A stretch of 64,000 nt of DNA from Paucibacter aquatile (GCF_002885975.1 NZ_POSP01000003.1:2542001-2606000), one strand, 5' to 3'; shown: positions 9,120 through 18,096, counted from the first letter of the stretch. A program made the numbers and translations. The notes: generated by a model from the sequence alone, not told the origin.

Positions 9120-9830
9120 ATGCGTCAGCTGCGTCAATGTCTGAGCCTGACTGCCCTGCTGTTGTGCAGCACCGGGCTGTGGGCCCAGAGCTTCAGCAAC
9201 CTCGACTTTGAGGCCGCGAACCCGGCCGCAGGCCCGGGTCCGGCCCCCGGCCTGCTGAGCTGGGCTGCCGCTGCACCGGGCTGGAGCCACGGCGGAATCG
9301 GGGGAAGCGGCGGCAACGGTGACACCGACTACGTCTACCAGGACCTGCCCCATGTCGGGATCAGCCCCTGGTACGCCTTGCTCGATCGCGAGGCGGGCTC
9401 GAACGTGCTGCAGGGGCGCTACAGCCTGTCCTTTGCCAGCGGCCATGCCTCAAGCCTGGACCCGGGCTCCGCCTGGGTGCCGGCCTACCTGAGCCAGACC
9501 GCCCTGATTCCGCTGGACACACGCTCGCTGCAATGGCTGGGCACAGGCCCGCTGCAGCTGTTCGTGAACGGGCAAGCGCTCACGGGTGTGGCTGGTGCTT
9601 CAGCCAATGCCTGGGCCGCCGACCTCTCGGCCTATGCCGGACAGATCGCCGAGCTGCGCTTCCAGAACATGGCCCTGAGTCCGCAAGTACCTGTGACCCT
9701 GGACGGCATCGCCTTCTCGACGGTGGCCGTGGTGCCTGAACCCGCTTCGGTGTGGCTGCTGCTGGGTGGATTGGCCGGTCTCATGGGCATCCAGCGACGC
9801 CAACATGCCGCACAGCATGCCATGGACTAG
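9120..9830 (+). CDS. PEP-CTERM sorting-domain exported protein
   Basis: A 236-residue secreted protein. A cleavable signal peptide (about residues 1-22, ending near LWAQS) leads into a beta-rich body starting FSNLDFE, typical of choice-of-anchor exported proteins. The C-terminus is a PEP-CTERM signal: VPEPASVW, a hydrophobic helix, then Arg-Arg. Such tails are recognised by exosortase (EpsH/XrtA), which links these proteins to exopolysaccharide and cell-surface sorting. No exosortase is in the window. The ATG at 9120 is preceded by a strong GGGAGG site at 9107-9112. The body's function is unknown. Confidence 0.85.
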   Translation: MRQLRQCLSLTALLLCSTGLWAQSFSNLDFEAANPAAGPGPAPGLLSWAAAAPGWSHGGIGGSGGNGDTDYVYQDLPHVGISPWYALLDREAGSNVLQGRYSLSFASGHASSLDPGSAWVPAYLSQTALIPLDTRSLQWLGTGPLQLFVNGQALTGVAGASANAWAADLSAYAGQIAELRFQNMALSPQVPVTLDGIAFSTVAVVPEPASVWLLLGGLAGLMGIQRRQHAAQHAMD

Positions 9831-10067
9831 GCCCTGCAGCCCGTGCCGCCACCGGGCTCATGGTTCCGGGGTCGGCCCTGGCGGGCCGACTTCCCTGCGC
9901 TGCTCGCGCCTCGGGGCTGGCGCATAACTCACTTCGCTCCCTGCGTTCGCTCCGTTCAGACAGAAGCGCCAAGTCAGAACTTGAAGCGCACGAGTACGTG
10001 CGCGCCCCGAGGCGCTGTGCTGCTCGGCCCTGCACAAATCGCCCGGCAGCGGCACGGGCTGCAGGGC
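9831..10067. repeat. Structured element, left unit (candidate structured RNA)
   Basis: A 237-base non-coding unit closed by a perfect 17-bp inverted repeat (P1: 9831-9847 with 10051-10067). Inside are P2, an 8-bp hairpin (9871-9878/9883-9890); P3, a 12-bp perfect stem (9906-9917/10004-10015); and P4, a 7-bp hairpin with an AGTA loop (9986-9992/9997-10003) that abuts P3. Unpaired blocks CCGGGCTCATGGTTC (9852-9866), ACTTGAAGCGC (9979-9989) and GCACAAATCGCCC (10032-10044) are shared with an inverted second unit at 10124-10347. There the same four helices form from different bases. Open frames across this stretch are GC-rich shadows. The transcribed strand is unknown, and I cannot name a family for it. 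Confidence 0.75.
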
Positions 10068-10108
10068 GCTTGCATCGCGATCGATGTGCCCCATCAACGG
10101 TGGAACAC

Positions 10109-10126
10109 GCCACCTCCGGAGGTGGC
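10109..10126. repeat. 18-bp perfect palindrome between the two units
   Basis: GCCACCTCCGGAGGTGGC is a perfect palindrome in the 56-base spacer between the two structured units. It overlaps the first three bases of the right unit's outer stem. It could be a protein site or a cruciform centre. Confidence 0.6.
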
Positions 10127-10347
10127 TCGGCCCGCCGACGGGCGATTTGTGCGCGGCCGAGGGCGCAGCGGAGCGGCTCAGGCGCGTGTACTCACGCGCT
10201 TCAAGCTCTGGCTCGGCGCCACTGTTTGACCACAGTGAGCGCAGCGAACGGAGGGAGTTTGGCGCCGCTGAGCCGCGCAGTGAGCACCGAGGGGAGTCGG
10301 CTCACAGAGCCGACCCGCGAACCATGAGCCCGGCGGCGGGCCGAGCC
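10124..10347. repeat. Structured element, right unit (inverted copy)
   Basis: A 224-base unit related to 9831-10067 but in the opposite orientation. Its closing stem P1 is a perfect 14-bp pair (10124-10137/10334-10347), unlike the left P1 in sequence. P2 is GTCGGCTC/GAGCCGAC (10296-10303/10307-10314), P3 is GCGGCTCAG/CTGAGCCGC (10173-10181/10268-10276), and P4 is GCGCGTG-TACT-CACGCGC (10182-10199), again touching P3. An extra hairpin with a single bulge lies at 10216-10242. Read on the minus strand, it shares the unpaired blocks and the AGTA loop of the left unit. Bases 10348-10539 after it hold nothing I recognise. Confidence 0.75.
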
Positions 10348-10539
10348 GCCGCAGCGAGAAAGCGCAGCATGATCTGTCGGCATGACCGATCCAAGGTTTT
10401 GGCGGCCCGCAGTTCGACGGCCACCCCACATTTCGGGACGATCTGAACGACCATGCCGCCGCGGCATCAGGCTGCTGCCACCCCGTTGGCAAGAGCCATT
10501 GACTAGCATTCAAACTCCACAGACCACCGGAGCTCCGCC

Positions 10540-10905
10540 ATGGCCGCTCGATCAATCGAACATTGGCTCAATGACATCCGCCTGCTGAACGAAGACGGCC
10601 ACAGCATCGCGCTGGCCGTGCGCGCCCTGATGAAGCGTGAGTTCAAGCCTTTGGCGGAGGAGATCAAGTACGGCGGCATCTTGTTTGCGTCTGGATCGCA
10701 GCATTTCTGCGGCCTGTTCGTCTACAAGGCGCATGTCTCGGTCGAGTTCGGGCAGGGCGCGGCCATGCCGGATGAGCACGGCCTGCTCGAGGGCAGCGGC
10801 AAGCTGCGCCGCCACCTCAAGCTGCAGCGCCTCGCCGACATCGAGGCCAAGCAGCTGGCGCACTACCTGAAGCTCGCCCATCATCAAGCGGCTCAGGCAT
10901 CATGA
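10540..10905 (+). CDS. DUF1801 domain protein
   Basis: A 121-residue protein of the DUF1801 (YdhG/YjbR-CyaY-like) group, a small alpha/beta fold of unknown biochemical role. The family pattern is clear: an N-terminal helix, LMKREFKPLAEEIKYGGILF, the FCGLFVYKAHVSVEF strand pair, then GSGKLRRHLKLQ. The ATG at 10540 precedes the conserved helix. It ends 4 bases before the next gene's ATG, so it probably forms a three-gene unit with two acetyltransferases. It lies just right of the structured inverted-repeat units. Confidence 0.8.
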   Translation: MAARSIEHWLNDIRLLNEDGHSIALAVRALMKREFKPLAEEIKYGGILFASGSQHFCGLFVYKAHVSVEFGQGAAMPDEHGLLEGSGKLRRHLKLQRLADIEAKQLAHYLKLAHHQAAQAS

Positions 10906-10909
10906 CGAG

Positions 10910-11425
10910 ATGCTGAGAACTGCACGCCTGACCCTGCGCCCCTTCACCCTGGCAGACGCCGGCTTCATGCTGCGCCTGCTCAACGAGCCCAGCTGGTTGC
11001 GCTACATCGGCGACCGGGGCGTGCACACCCTGGCCGAGGCCGAACGCTATCTGGAGCAAGGCGCGCTGGCCAGCTATGCCCAGCATGGTTTTGGCTTCGA
11101 GGCCGTGGTCTTGCACGAAACCGGCGAGACCGTGGGCATGTGCGGCCTGGCCCAGCGCGAGTATCTGGACGCGCCCGACATCGGCTTTGCCTTTCTGCCC
11201 GAACACGCCGGCCGCGGCCTGGCCTTCGAGGCCGCGAGCGCGGCGATGGCGCGTGCGCGCGGCGCCCTGGGCCTGCGCCGCATCCTGGCCACCACGCGCG
11301 AGGACAACCACGCTTCGCAGAAGCTGCTGAGCAAGCTGGGCCTGCAGTTCGAGCGCCGGATCCGCAGCGCCGATGGCAGCCGCGAGCTGCTGCTCTACGC
11401 CTGGCAGGAGGGCCCTTCGCCATGA
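10910..11425 (+). CDS. GNAT family N-acetyltransferase (RimJ/RimL-like)
   Basis: A 171-residue acetyltransferase. It begins with the RimL-type strand LRTARLTLRPFTLADA and has a CGLAQRE/ADIGFAF-like core. The acetyl-CoA turn is HAGRGLAFEAA near residue 103, and DNHASQKLLSKLGLQFE gives the usual C-terminal helix. Likely substrates are protein N-termini or small amines; nothing here decides. It starts 4 bases after the DUF1801 gene, and its stop overlaps the next GNAT start (ATGA), so the three are probably one operon. Confidence 0.82.
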   Translation: MLRTARLTLRPFTLADAGFMLRLLNEPSWLRYIGDRGVHTLAEAERYLEQGALASYAQHGFGFEAVVLHETGETVGMCGLAQREYLDAPDIGFAFLPEHAGRGLAFEAASAAMARARGALGLRRILATTREDNHASQKLLSKLGLQFERRIRSADGSRELLLYAWQEGPSP

Positions 11426-11970
11426 GCCCGGCCCGCATCACGCTGCGCCCCTCCGAGCTCGCCCGCGACCGCTCGGCCCTGCGGCAGCTGAACAGCGAGT
11501 ACATGAGCTGGGTGATGGGCCAGCTGCAGCAGCATCTGGCCTTGTCCACCGAGCAAGCCCTGGGCATGCCCCTGGACGACTACATCGATCTGCATCTCGA
11601 TGAAATCTGTCAGCCACGGGGCGGTCGCTTCTACCTGGTCTACCTGGGCGGCGAACTGGTAGGCATGGGCGGCTTGCGCGCCTTGACGCCGGAGCTGGGC
11701 GACCTCAAGCGCATCTACCTGCGCCCGACCCACCGCGGTCAGGGCCTGGGCGACGCCCTGGTCAGGCAGTTGATCGGCGATGCCCGCAGCCTGGGCTTGC
11801 AGCGGCTCTGTCTGGATTCCGCCCCCTTCATGAGCTCGGCCCACCAGCTCTACCGCCGCCACGGCTTCCGCGACTCCGGGCCCTACCCGGGCGCGGAAGT
11901 GCCCGAGCACATGCACCCGGGCTGGTGCTTCATGACGCTGGATTTGAGCGGATCGCAAGAAGCGGGCTGA
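11422..11970 (+). CDS. GNAT family N-acetyltransferase
   Basis: A 182-residue acetyltransferase of a different GNAT branch from its neighbour. It has an extended helical N-terminus, then the core FYLVYLGGELVGMGGL. The acetyl-CoA loop is RPTHRGQGLGDAL near residue 102, and a YRRHGFRDSGPYPG tail resembles those of plant/bacterial PanZ-like or antibiotic-type GNATs. The ATG overlaps the preceding stop by four bases (ATGA), indicating coupled translation. The substrate is unknown. Confidence 0.82.
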   Translation: MSPARITLRPSELARDRSALRQLNSEYMSWVMGQLQQHLALSTEQALGMPLDDYIDLHLDEICQPRGGRFYLVYLGGELVGMGGLRALTPELGDLKRIYLRPTHRGQGLGDALVRQLIGDARSLGLQRLCLDSAPFMSSAHQLYRRHGFRDSGPYPGAEVPEHMHPGWCFMTLDLSGSQEAG

Positions 11971-12040
11971 CGGCTCGGCCGTCCGAGGCAAGACTGGTGG
12001 CTCCACACCCGCCCGACCCACGCACCAGGAGCCCATAGCC

Positions 12041-12703
12041 ATGCACCGCACGATCGAACCCGCCATCCACTACTGGGGCACCCCGGTGGTCCTGATCAGC
12101 AGCCTCAACGAAGACGGCAGCGCCAACTTGGCACCCATGTCCTCGGCGTGGTGGCTGGGCTGGAGCTGCATGCTGGGCCTGGATGCCAGCTCGCAGACCT
12201 TGCTGAACCTGCAGCGCCAGCGCGAATGCGTGCTGAACCTGGCCAGCGCCGCCAATGCCGAGGCCGTCAACCGCCTGGCCTTGTGCACCGGCACGCCCCA
12301 GCTGCCCCCGCACAAGCAATGGCTGGGCTACCGCCATGTGGCGGACAAGTTCGGCGAGGCCGGCCTGAGCGCCCAGCCCTCGGAGCAGGTGGCGCCGCCA
12401 CGCGTGCGCGAATGCCAGGTGCAGCTGGAGGCCCAGGTCGTGGACATCCGCCCCTTCGGCACGCAGGACCCGCGCCTGCCCATCGCCAGCTGCATGGTCG
12501 AGCTGCGCCTGCTGCGCGCCCATGTGGACGAGACGATTCTGCAGCCCGGCCCGCAGTCGGAGCGCATAGCCCCCGCGAAGTGGCTGCCGCTGCTGATGAA
12601 GTTCCGTGGCCTGTACAGCGGTGAACGCGAAGCCCTGCCCTCGCGCCTGGCCCAAGGGCCGGAGGAGCGCTACGCCCCGTGGAAGCAGCGGCCTGCCTCT
12701 TGA
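12041..12703 (+). CDS. Flavin reductase-like FMN-binding protein
   Basis: A 220-residue protein with the flavin-reductase split-barrel fold. It begins with the strand pair WGTPVVLISSLNEDGSANLA, followed by the PMSSAWWLGW segment where FMN usually binds. The C-terminal 90 residues are less conserved. Such proteins reduce FMN with NAD(P)H for a partner oxygenase or act as flavin stores, but no monooxygenase gene is adjacent. The ATG at 12041 follows CAGGAG. A partner cannot be assigned. Confidence 0.75.
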   Translation: MHRTIEPAIHYWGTPVVLISSLNEDGSANLAPMSSAWWLGWSCMLGLDASSQTLLNLQRQRECVLNLASAANAEAVNRLALCTGTPQLPPHKQWLGYRHVADKFGEAGLSAQPSEQVAPPRVRECQVQLEAQVVDIRPFGTQDPRLPIASCMVELRLLRAHVDETILQPGPQSERIAPAKWLPLLMKFRGLYSGEREALPSRLAQGPEERYAPWKQRPAS

Positions 12704-12767
12704 GCAGGAGCGGCGAGCGGCCATGAAAGAATCGCCGGAGCCCTCTCTCTGACCTTCGCGGCCTCGC

Positions 12768-13033
12768 CATGCCGAGGAGCAATTCGACTGGGTGCAGGCC
12801 CAGACCTGCACCAAAGATGACACGCACGCGGCGCGCCAGCTGATGCAGGGGCTCGAGGGTCAGGTCTTGCGCCGCGCGATGCTCCCCGACCGGATGGCAC
12901 GCCATCTCCATCTGCCGCGCAGGCCCGCGGTTTCTACGAGAAGCAGGGCTACCGCTGCTTCGGCGAGCTGGCGGACTACCCGCAGGGCGGTGCGCGCTTC
13001 TTCATGCAAAGGGCTTTGCTGCCCGCGCGCTGA
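12768..13033 (+). pseudogene. Decayed GNAT acetyltransferase gene
   Basis: Two frames carry pieces of one acetyltransferase. In the frame of base 12774, HAARQLMQGLEG matches the end of the acetyl-CoA helix. About 90 bases later another frame reads ARGFYEKQGYRCFGEL and ends at a stop at 13031-13033, matching the family C-terminus. The middle beta strands are missing or shifted, so an internal deletion or frameshift has destroyed the gene. An upstream frame beginning ATG 12723 stops after nine codons. The fragment fills most of the gap between the flavin-reductase gene and pepF. Confidence 0.65.
12858..12870 (+). repeat. Recurrent 13-base word GGTCAGGTCTTGC, copy 1
   Basis: Lies in the decayed GNAT gene, where it would read Gly-Gln-Val-Leu. 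One of five exact copies and one 12-of-13 copy in the window. Confidence 0.7.
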
Positions 13034-13058
13034 AACGCGCCCGCCCCGCCTGGCGGGC

Positions 13059-14957
13059 TTAGTTTTTCTTCTGCGCCAGCAGCTGCTCCAGCTGATCGAT
13101 GGCGCGATCCATGCGGCGCAGCAAGGCGCGGTAGGGCGCGGGCGTGGCCAGGTCCACGCCGGCGGCGCGGGTCAGGGCGTAGGCATCGGCTGAGCTGCCT
13201 GATTTCAGCAGCGTGAAAAAGCGCTCACGCAGGGCGCTGTCACCCTGGCCGATGCCCTCGGCGAAGTAGGCCGCGGCGCTGATGCAGGTGGCGTACTGGT
13301 ACACGTAGAAGTCGCGGTAGAAGTGCGGGATGTAGGCCCACTCGATGCCGTAGAGCGGGTCGATCTTGACCACGTTCTGCGCGTCGCCGTGGTAGCGCTT
13401 GAGCAGGTCCAGATAGATCTGGCTCAGGCGCTCGCCGGTGACGGCCTCGCCCCTTTCCACCGCTTCGTGCGAGGCCAGCTCGAACTCCGCAAACATGGCC
13501 TGGCGGAAGAAGGTGCTGCGGATGTTCTCCAGCTGCTGGCTCAGGGCGAAGATCTTTTCATCGCGTGTCTTGGCATTGGCGACCATGTAGTCGGCCAGCA
13601 GCAGCTCGTTGGCGGTGGAGGGGATCTCGGCGATGAAGGTCGAGTAGTCGGCCGTCTCGAAAGGCTGGTTGGCGTTCGAATAGACCGAGTGCATGGCGTG
13701 GCCCCACTCGTGGGCCAGGGTGGACATGGCCAGGTAATCGCCGTTGTAACTCATCAGCAGATAGGGGTGCACATCGTAGGCCGCGCCGTTCATGTACGCA
13801 CCCGAGACCTTGCCGCGCTGCGGCACCGAGTGCATCCAGTTCTGCTTGAAGGCGGCAGCCAGCTTGCCGGTGTACTCAGCACCCATGGGCTGCAGGGCGG
13901 CCAGGGTCAGGGCTTCAGCCTCGGCCTGCGGGTACTGGCCCGAGGGCTTGGCCAGGGGCACATACATGTCCTGGTAGCCCGGAGCTTTCAGGCCCAGCAC
14001 GCGGCTGCGCAGCTTCAGATAGCGGTGCAGGGTGGGCAGGCCGGCGTTGGCCTCCTGCACCAGGCTGCGGTAGACGGCCTCGGGGATGTTGTCGCTGCCC
14101 TGGGCCATGGCCACGCTGCTGGGGTAGTTGCGCGCCCGGGCCATGAAGACCGTGCCGCGCAGATTGGCGGCGTAGACGGCGCCCAGCGTGCGCTCGTAGG
14201 CCTTGTAGACGGGCCAGAAGGCCTTGAACACCTGCGCGCGCACCTTGGGGTCGGCATCCGAGCGGTAGGCGGTGTACTGCTCCTGGTCGAGCACCACGGT
14301 CTTGCCGCGGATCGTGATCTTGGGCCAGGGCAGGTCGGCATTGCTCAGCAAGCCGTAGATGGCGCCGGGTTGCTGCAGCGGCTCGGCGGCGGCGGCCAGC
14401 AGGGCTTCTTCCTTGGGGCTGAGCGTGTGCTCGGCCAGGCGCAGCATGGTGCGAAGGCCCTGGCCATGCTTGGCCAGGCCGGGCTCGGCGGCCAGGAAAG
14501 CCTCGACCTTGGCGCGGCCGATGGCGCCGACCTCGGCGCTGACAAAGGATGCGGCCTCGCCCAGCTGGTTGCCCACGGCATCGGCCAGCTGGCGGCGCGC
14601 CTGGTTGTCGCTGTGCTGGGTGTTCTCGTCGGCCTTCTGGAAGGCATAGGCCTGCAGGCGGTTCAGGCGCAGGCGCAGGGCCGAGATCTGGTCCAGGCCG
14701 GCACGCAGGCTTTGCGCGCTCTGGCCCAGCGTGCCCTGCAAGGTCTTGACCTTGGGCAGCTCGGCCAGCAAGGCCAGGCGCTCAGCCTCCCAGGCGGCAT
14801 CGCTGGGGTAGAGCTGGTTCAGGTCCCAGACCTGGGTGCCGGCGGCGCTGTTGGCGGCCTGTGCTTGCTGGGCCACAGGCTTGGCGGCGGCCTGAGTCGG
14901 CGCGGTGGATTGCAGCAGCAGCAAGGCAGCGGCGAGGGCAAGAGCGGTACGTTGCAT
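13059..14957 (-). CDS. pepF: Oligoendopeptidase F (M3B), exported
   Basis: A 632-residue zinc peptidase of the M3B family, cleaving short peptides of about 7-17 residues. The catalytic motif His-Glu-Trp-Gly-His lies near residue 417, within LAHEWGHAMHS. The family segments WDLNQLYPSDAAWEAE and GIEWAYIPHFYRDFYVYQYA are present. I took the ATG at 14957 because a clear signal peptide (MQRTALALAAALLLL...AAA) begins there; a start at 15011 would add 18 unrelated residues. A signal peptide is unusual compared with the cytosolic Gram-positive PepF and implies a periplasmic role. It is divergent from the DUF3857 gene, with 234 bases between starts. Confidence 0.9.
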   Translation of the reverse strand: MQRTALALAAALLLLQSTAPTQAAAKPVAQQAQAANSAAGTQVWDLNQLYPSDAAWEAERLALLAELPKVKTLQGTLGQSAQSLRAGLDQISALRLRLNRLQAYAFQKADENTQHSDNQARRQLADAVGNQLGEAASFVSAEVGAIGRAKVEAFLAAEPGLAKHGQGLRTMLRLAEHTLSPKEEALLAAAAEPLQQPGAIYGLLSNADLPWPKITIRGKTVVLDQEQYTAYRSDADPKVRAQVFKAFWPVYKAYERTLGAVYAANLRGTVFMARARNYPSSVAMAQGSDNIPEAVYRSLVQEANAGLPTLHRYLKLRSRVLGLKAPGYQDMYVPLAKPSGQYPQAEAEALTLAALQPMGAEYTGKLAAAFKQNWMHSVPQRGKVSGAYMNGAAYDVHPYLLMSYNGDYLAMSTLAHEWGHAMHSVYSNANQPFETADYSTFIAEIPSTANELLLADYMVANAKTRDEKIFALSQQLENIRSTFFRQAMFAEFELASHEAVERGEAVTGERLSQIYLDLLKRYHGDAQNVVKIDPLYGIEWAYIPHFYRDFYVYQYATCISAAAYFAEGIGQGDSALRERFFTLLKSGSSADAYALTRAAGVDLATPAPYRALLRRMDRAIDQLEQLLAQKKN

Positions 14958-15191
14958 GGCGAAGGGCGGTCCCGGCGCGGCGGGAGCAAGGGAGCTGGCG
15001 AAGGCCCGCATTGTCCGCGGCGCGGCCGGGCCAGCCGCAGGTCACAGCGGGAGAACCCCTAAGCCCGCGCGCCAGCTCGGGCGGCGCCAGCGGGCGGGGG
15101 GCCGACATAATCGCCATCCAGTACAGCGAGCCGGCACAGATTCAACCAAGCGCCGGCGCCAAGCACAGGCCAGGGAGAGGCTCGATCATTC

Positions 15192-18071
15192 ATGCGTCAC
15201 AGCAACACACCCCGTTTCACCCTCATGTCGTTCGCGCGCCGCCGCGGCCTCCAGCTGGGCCTGAGCGCCCTGGCCCTGCTGAGCGCCAGCTCCATCGCCT
15301 GGGCCCAGGCGTCCGCGGCCAAGGCCAAGAAGCCCGCGGCCACGGCCGCCGCCACCAAGGAGGCCGAAGGCTTCAGCATCGCGCCCGCCCCCGCCTGGGT
15401 GCTGCCGCTGCAGCCCGAGGCCAGCACCGGCCTGCCCAGCGCGCCGCTGCAGCTGCTGCTGATCGACAAGCAAACCCGCATCGAGCCCAGCGGCACGGTG
15501 CGCTACCAGCATGTGCTGCGCCAGATCAACGAGGCCTCGGGCCTGCAGAAAGGCGCGCAGATCGAGCTGGACTTTGACCCCAGCTTCCAGAAGCTGCAGT
15601 TCCACCGCCTCGAGGTCTGGCGCGATGGCAAGCGCCTGGACCGGCTGGAGCGCAAGCGCATCAAGCTGCTGCACCGCGAGCCCCAGCTGGAGCGCCAGAT
15701 CATCGACGGCCGCATGACCGCCTCCATCGTGCTGGAAGACCTGCGCGTGGGCGACCGGGTGGAGTGGGCCGTCTCCCTGATCGGCGACAACCCCGTGTTC
15801 GGCGGCAAGTTCGTCGATCAGGAATGGACCAGCTCCAGCGGCGGACCGGTGGGCCTGGTACAGCTGCGCCTGCTGAGCCCGGCCGAGCGCCACATCCAGC
15901 ACCGCATCGCCGAGCCCAGCGTCGAGGTCAGCAGCCGCGTCGACGGCGCCTGGCGGGAGACCTTGTTCAAGCGCCGCCTGGTGCCGCAGTTCCACTACGA
16001 GGAGACCGTGCCGGTCGGCGTCATGGTCAAGGATCAGGTGCAGCTCAGCGAGTTCGCCAACTGGGCCGAGGTGGCCGGCTGGGCCGAGCAGCTGTTTGCC
16101 AAGGCCATGCTGCCGGCCGAAGCGCTGGACGCCCGCGCCCGCGAGATCGAGGCCCAGGCCTCAACGCCCGAAGAGCGCCTGCGCCTGGCCCTGGACTTTG
16201 TGCAAAAAGAGATCCGCTACTTCGGCACCGAGATCGGCGCCAACTCGCACCAGCCCGCCCCCACCGAGCAGGTGCTGCGCCAGCGCTTCGGCGACTGCAA
16301 GGACAAGGCCGCCCTGCTGGTGACCCTGCTCAAGAAGCTGGGCATCGAGGCCACGCCCGCCCTGGTGGCCGCCAGCCTGCGCAGCGATGCTGCCCAGCGC
16401 CTGCCCAGCCCCCTGGCCTTTGACCATGCCATTGCTGCCGTGCAGCTGGGCGAGCAAACGCTCTGGCTCGACGCCACCCGCAGCCAGCAGCGCGGCGCGC
16501 CGGCCGAGCGCCAATCGGTGGGCCTGGGTGTGGGCCTGCTGGCCAAGGCCAGCAACGCCGAGCTGAGCCGCCTGCCGCCTGCGCGCGAAGCCCTGCGCCT
16601 GGAGACCGTGGACACCTTCAGCTTCCCGCGCCTGGACCAGCCCGGCACGCTGCGCAGCGTCAGCACATTCCACGGCGACATGGCCGAGTGGATGCGCGAG
16701 GCCCGCGCCGCCCTGCCGGCGGCTGATTTCCGCAACCTGCTGGCGGCCGAAACCCTGCGCTTCTACCCCGGCCTGACGGTCGAGGGCGAGCCCGAGATCA
16801 GCGACCCCGAGGGCCGTAACGCCCTGCGCGTGGAGATCAAGTACCGCAGCGGCGATTTCTGGACCTTCCCCGAAAAACGCTGGCTGGCCGGCCCCATCGC
16901 CCTGCCCACCCTGATCGCCCAGCTGCGCCTGCCCGACCAGACCCCGCGCACTCAGCCCATGCGCCTGGCCATGAACGGCCGCTACCTACACACCGTGCGC
17001 TACGAGTTTTCCGAGCCGCTGTACAGCCAGCCCAGCGACAGCCGTTTCGAGGAACGTAACGAGCATTTCGAGCTGCGCCTGCGCTACCGCGGCGAGCCCA
17101 AGATGCAGCAGATCGAGGGCGAGCTGCGCCTGCAGGCCGAGCAGGTGGCCGCCGGCAAATGGAGCAACTACCGCGACCAGCTCAACAAGGTGGCGCCGCG
17201 CCTGGCCAACACCCTCACCGTGCCCGTGCTCAGCACCGAGGACCTGGTCAGCCTGCGCCGCGACATGACGGCCCTGACCGATCGCATGCGCAATGGCTCG
17301 CTCAAGGTGCTGACCGAAAACCAGGGCAGCGCCCATGCCCGCCTGCTGATGATGGACCGCATCCTCGCCGCCGATCGCCTGCCGCCCAAGCTGCGCGCGG
17401 CCGCGCTCGTCGAGCGCGCCATCCAGCTCGACCACCTGGGCCAGTCCGACCGCGCCCAGACCTCGCTCTACGACGCCGCCCAGCTGCACGACGAGTCCTC
17501 CGAGGTGCACGCGGCCATGGCCGTCAACGCGCTGATGCAGCGCAAGGACGAGCAGGCCGTCAGTCACGCCGATCGCGCCCTGGCCCTGGCGCCCAATGAC
17601 ACCGGCGCGCGCTACACTCGGGTCTATGCCCGCTACTTCGGCGGCCAGCTGCAAGAGGCGCAGAAAGAGCTGCAGGAGATCCTGCAATCGGGCAGCGAGG
17701 TCGAGCGCAGCTACGGCAGCATCTGGCTCTACCTGACCAGCCGCAAGCTGGGCCAGGACGGACTGGCCGCCATCCGCGATCTGCGCCCCAGCGCCGACAA
17801 GCCGGCCTGGCCCTACCCGGTGCTGCAGATGCTGCAGGGCAGCCTGGACCTGGACGGCGCCCTGGCCATGGCCCGCGACGGCAAGCCCGAGGGCCAGGCC
17901 GACCGCGGCCGCGACTGCGAGCTCTACTTCTACGCCGCGCAGAAAGCCCTGCTCGACCAGGACCTGCCCAAGGCCCGCAACTACTTGAAGAAGAGCCTGG
18001 CCACCGGCGTGGTCGAGTTCAACGAGTACAGCATGGCTCAGCGCGAGCTCGATCGCATCGGCGCCCGTTGA
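15192..18071 (+). CDS. DUF3857/transglutaminase-like protein with TPR tail
   Basis: A 959-residue protein with a signal peptide (about residues 1-37, cut near AWAQA). The DUF3857 beta domain comes next (about 90-260), then a transglutaminase-like domain with the catalytic Cys in FGDCKDKAALL (about residue 368) and the following His in FDHAIAA. The last 300 residues contain TPR-like helices (SHADRALALAPND...ARYTRVYARYFGGQ). The family occurs in the envelope of many Proteobacteria and Bacteroidetes; the substrate is not known. The downstream DUF3052-like gene follows after 25 bases and may be co-transcribed. Confidence 0.82.
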   Translation: MRHSNTPRFTLMSFARRRGLQLGLSALALLSASSIAWAQASAAKAKKPAATAAATKEAEGFSIAPAPAWVLPLQPEASTGLPSAPLQLLLIDKQTRIEPSGTVRYQHVLRQINEASGLQKGAQIELDFDPSFQKLQFHRLEVWRDGKRLDRLERKRIKLLHREPQLERQIIDGRMTASIVLEDLRVGDRVEWAVSLIGDNPVFGGKFVDQEWTSSSGGPVGLVQLRLLSPAERHIQHRIAEPSVEVSSRVDGAWRETLFKRRLVPQFHYEETVPVGVMVKDQVQLSEFANWAEVAGWAEQLFAKAMLPAEALDARAREIEAQASTPEERLRLALDFVQKEIRYFGTEIGANSHQPAPTEQVLRQRFGDCKDKAALLVTLLKKLGIEATPALVAASLRSDAAQRLPSPLAFDHAIAAVQLGEQTLWLDATRSQQRGAPAERQSVGLGVGLLAKASNAELSRLPPAREALRLETVDTFSFPRLDQPGTLRSVSTFHGDMAEWMREARAALPAADFRNLLAAETLRFYPGLTVEGEPEISDPEGRNALRVEIKYRSGDFWTFPEKRWLAGPIALPTLIAQLRLPDQTPRTQPMRLAMNGRYLHTVRYEFSEPLYSQPSDSRFEERNEHFELRLRYRGEPKMQQIEGELRLQAEQVAAGKWSNYRDQLNKVAPRLANTLTVPVLSTEDLVSLRRDMTALTDRMRNGSLKVLTENQGSAHARLLMMDRILAADRLPPKLRAAALVERAIQLDHLGQSDRAQTSLYDAAQLHDESSEVHAAMAVNALMQRKDEQAVSHADRALALAPNDTGARYTRVYARYFGGQLQEAQKELQEILQSGSEVERSYGSIWLYLTSRKLGQDGLAAIRDLRPSADKPAWPYPVLQMLQGSLDLDGALAMARDGKPEGQADRGRDCELYFYAAQKALLDQDLPKARNYLKKSLATGVVEFNEYSMAQRELDRIGAR

Positions 18072-18096
18072 CCCTCAGCGGCTGCAGGAGCCCACC

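Noticed and set aside
9752..10555. Several open frames across the twin structured elements
   Set aside because: They are Arg/Ala/Pro-rich, overlap in all frames and end where the inverted stems repeat; the stem pairing explains the sequence better than coding.
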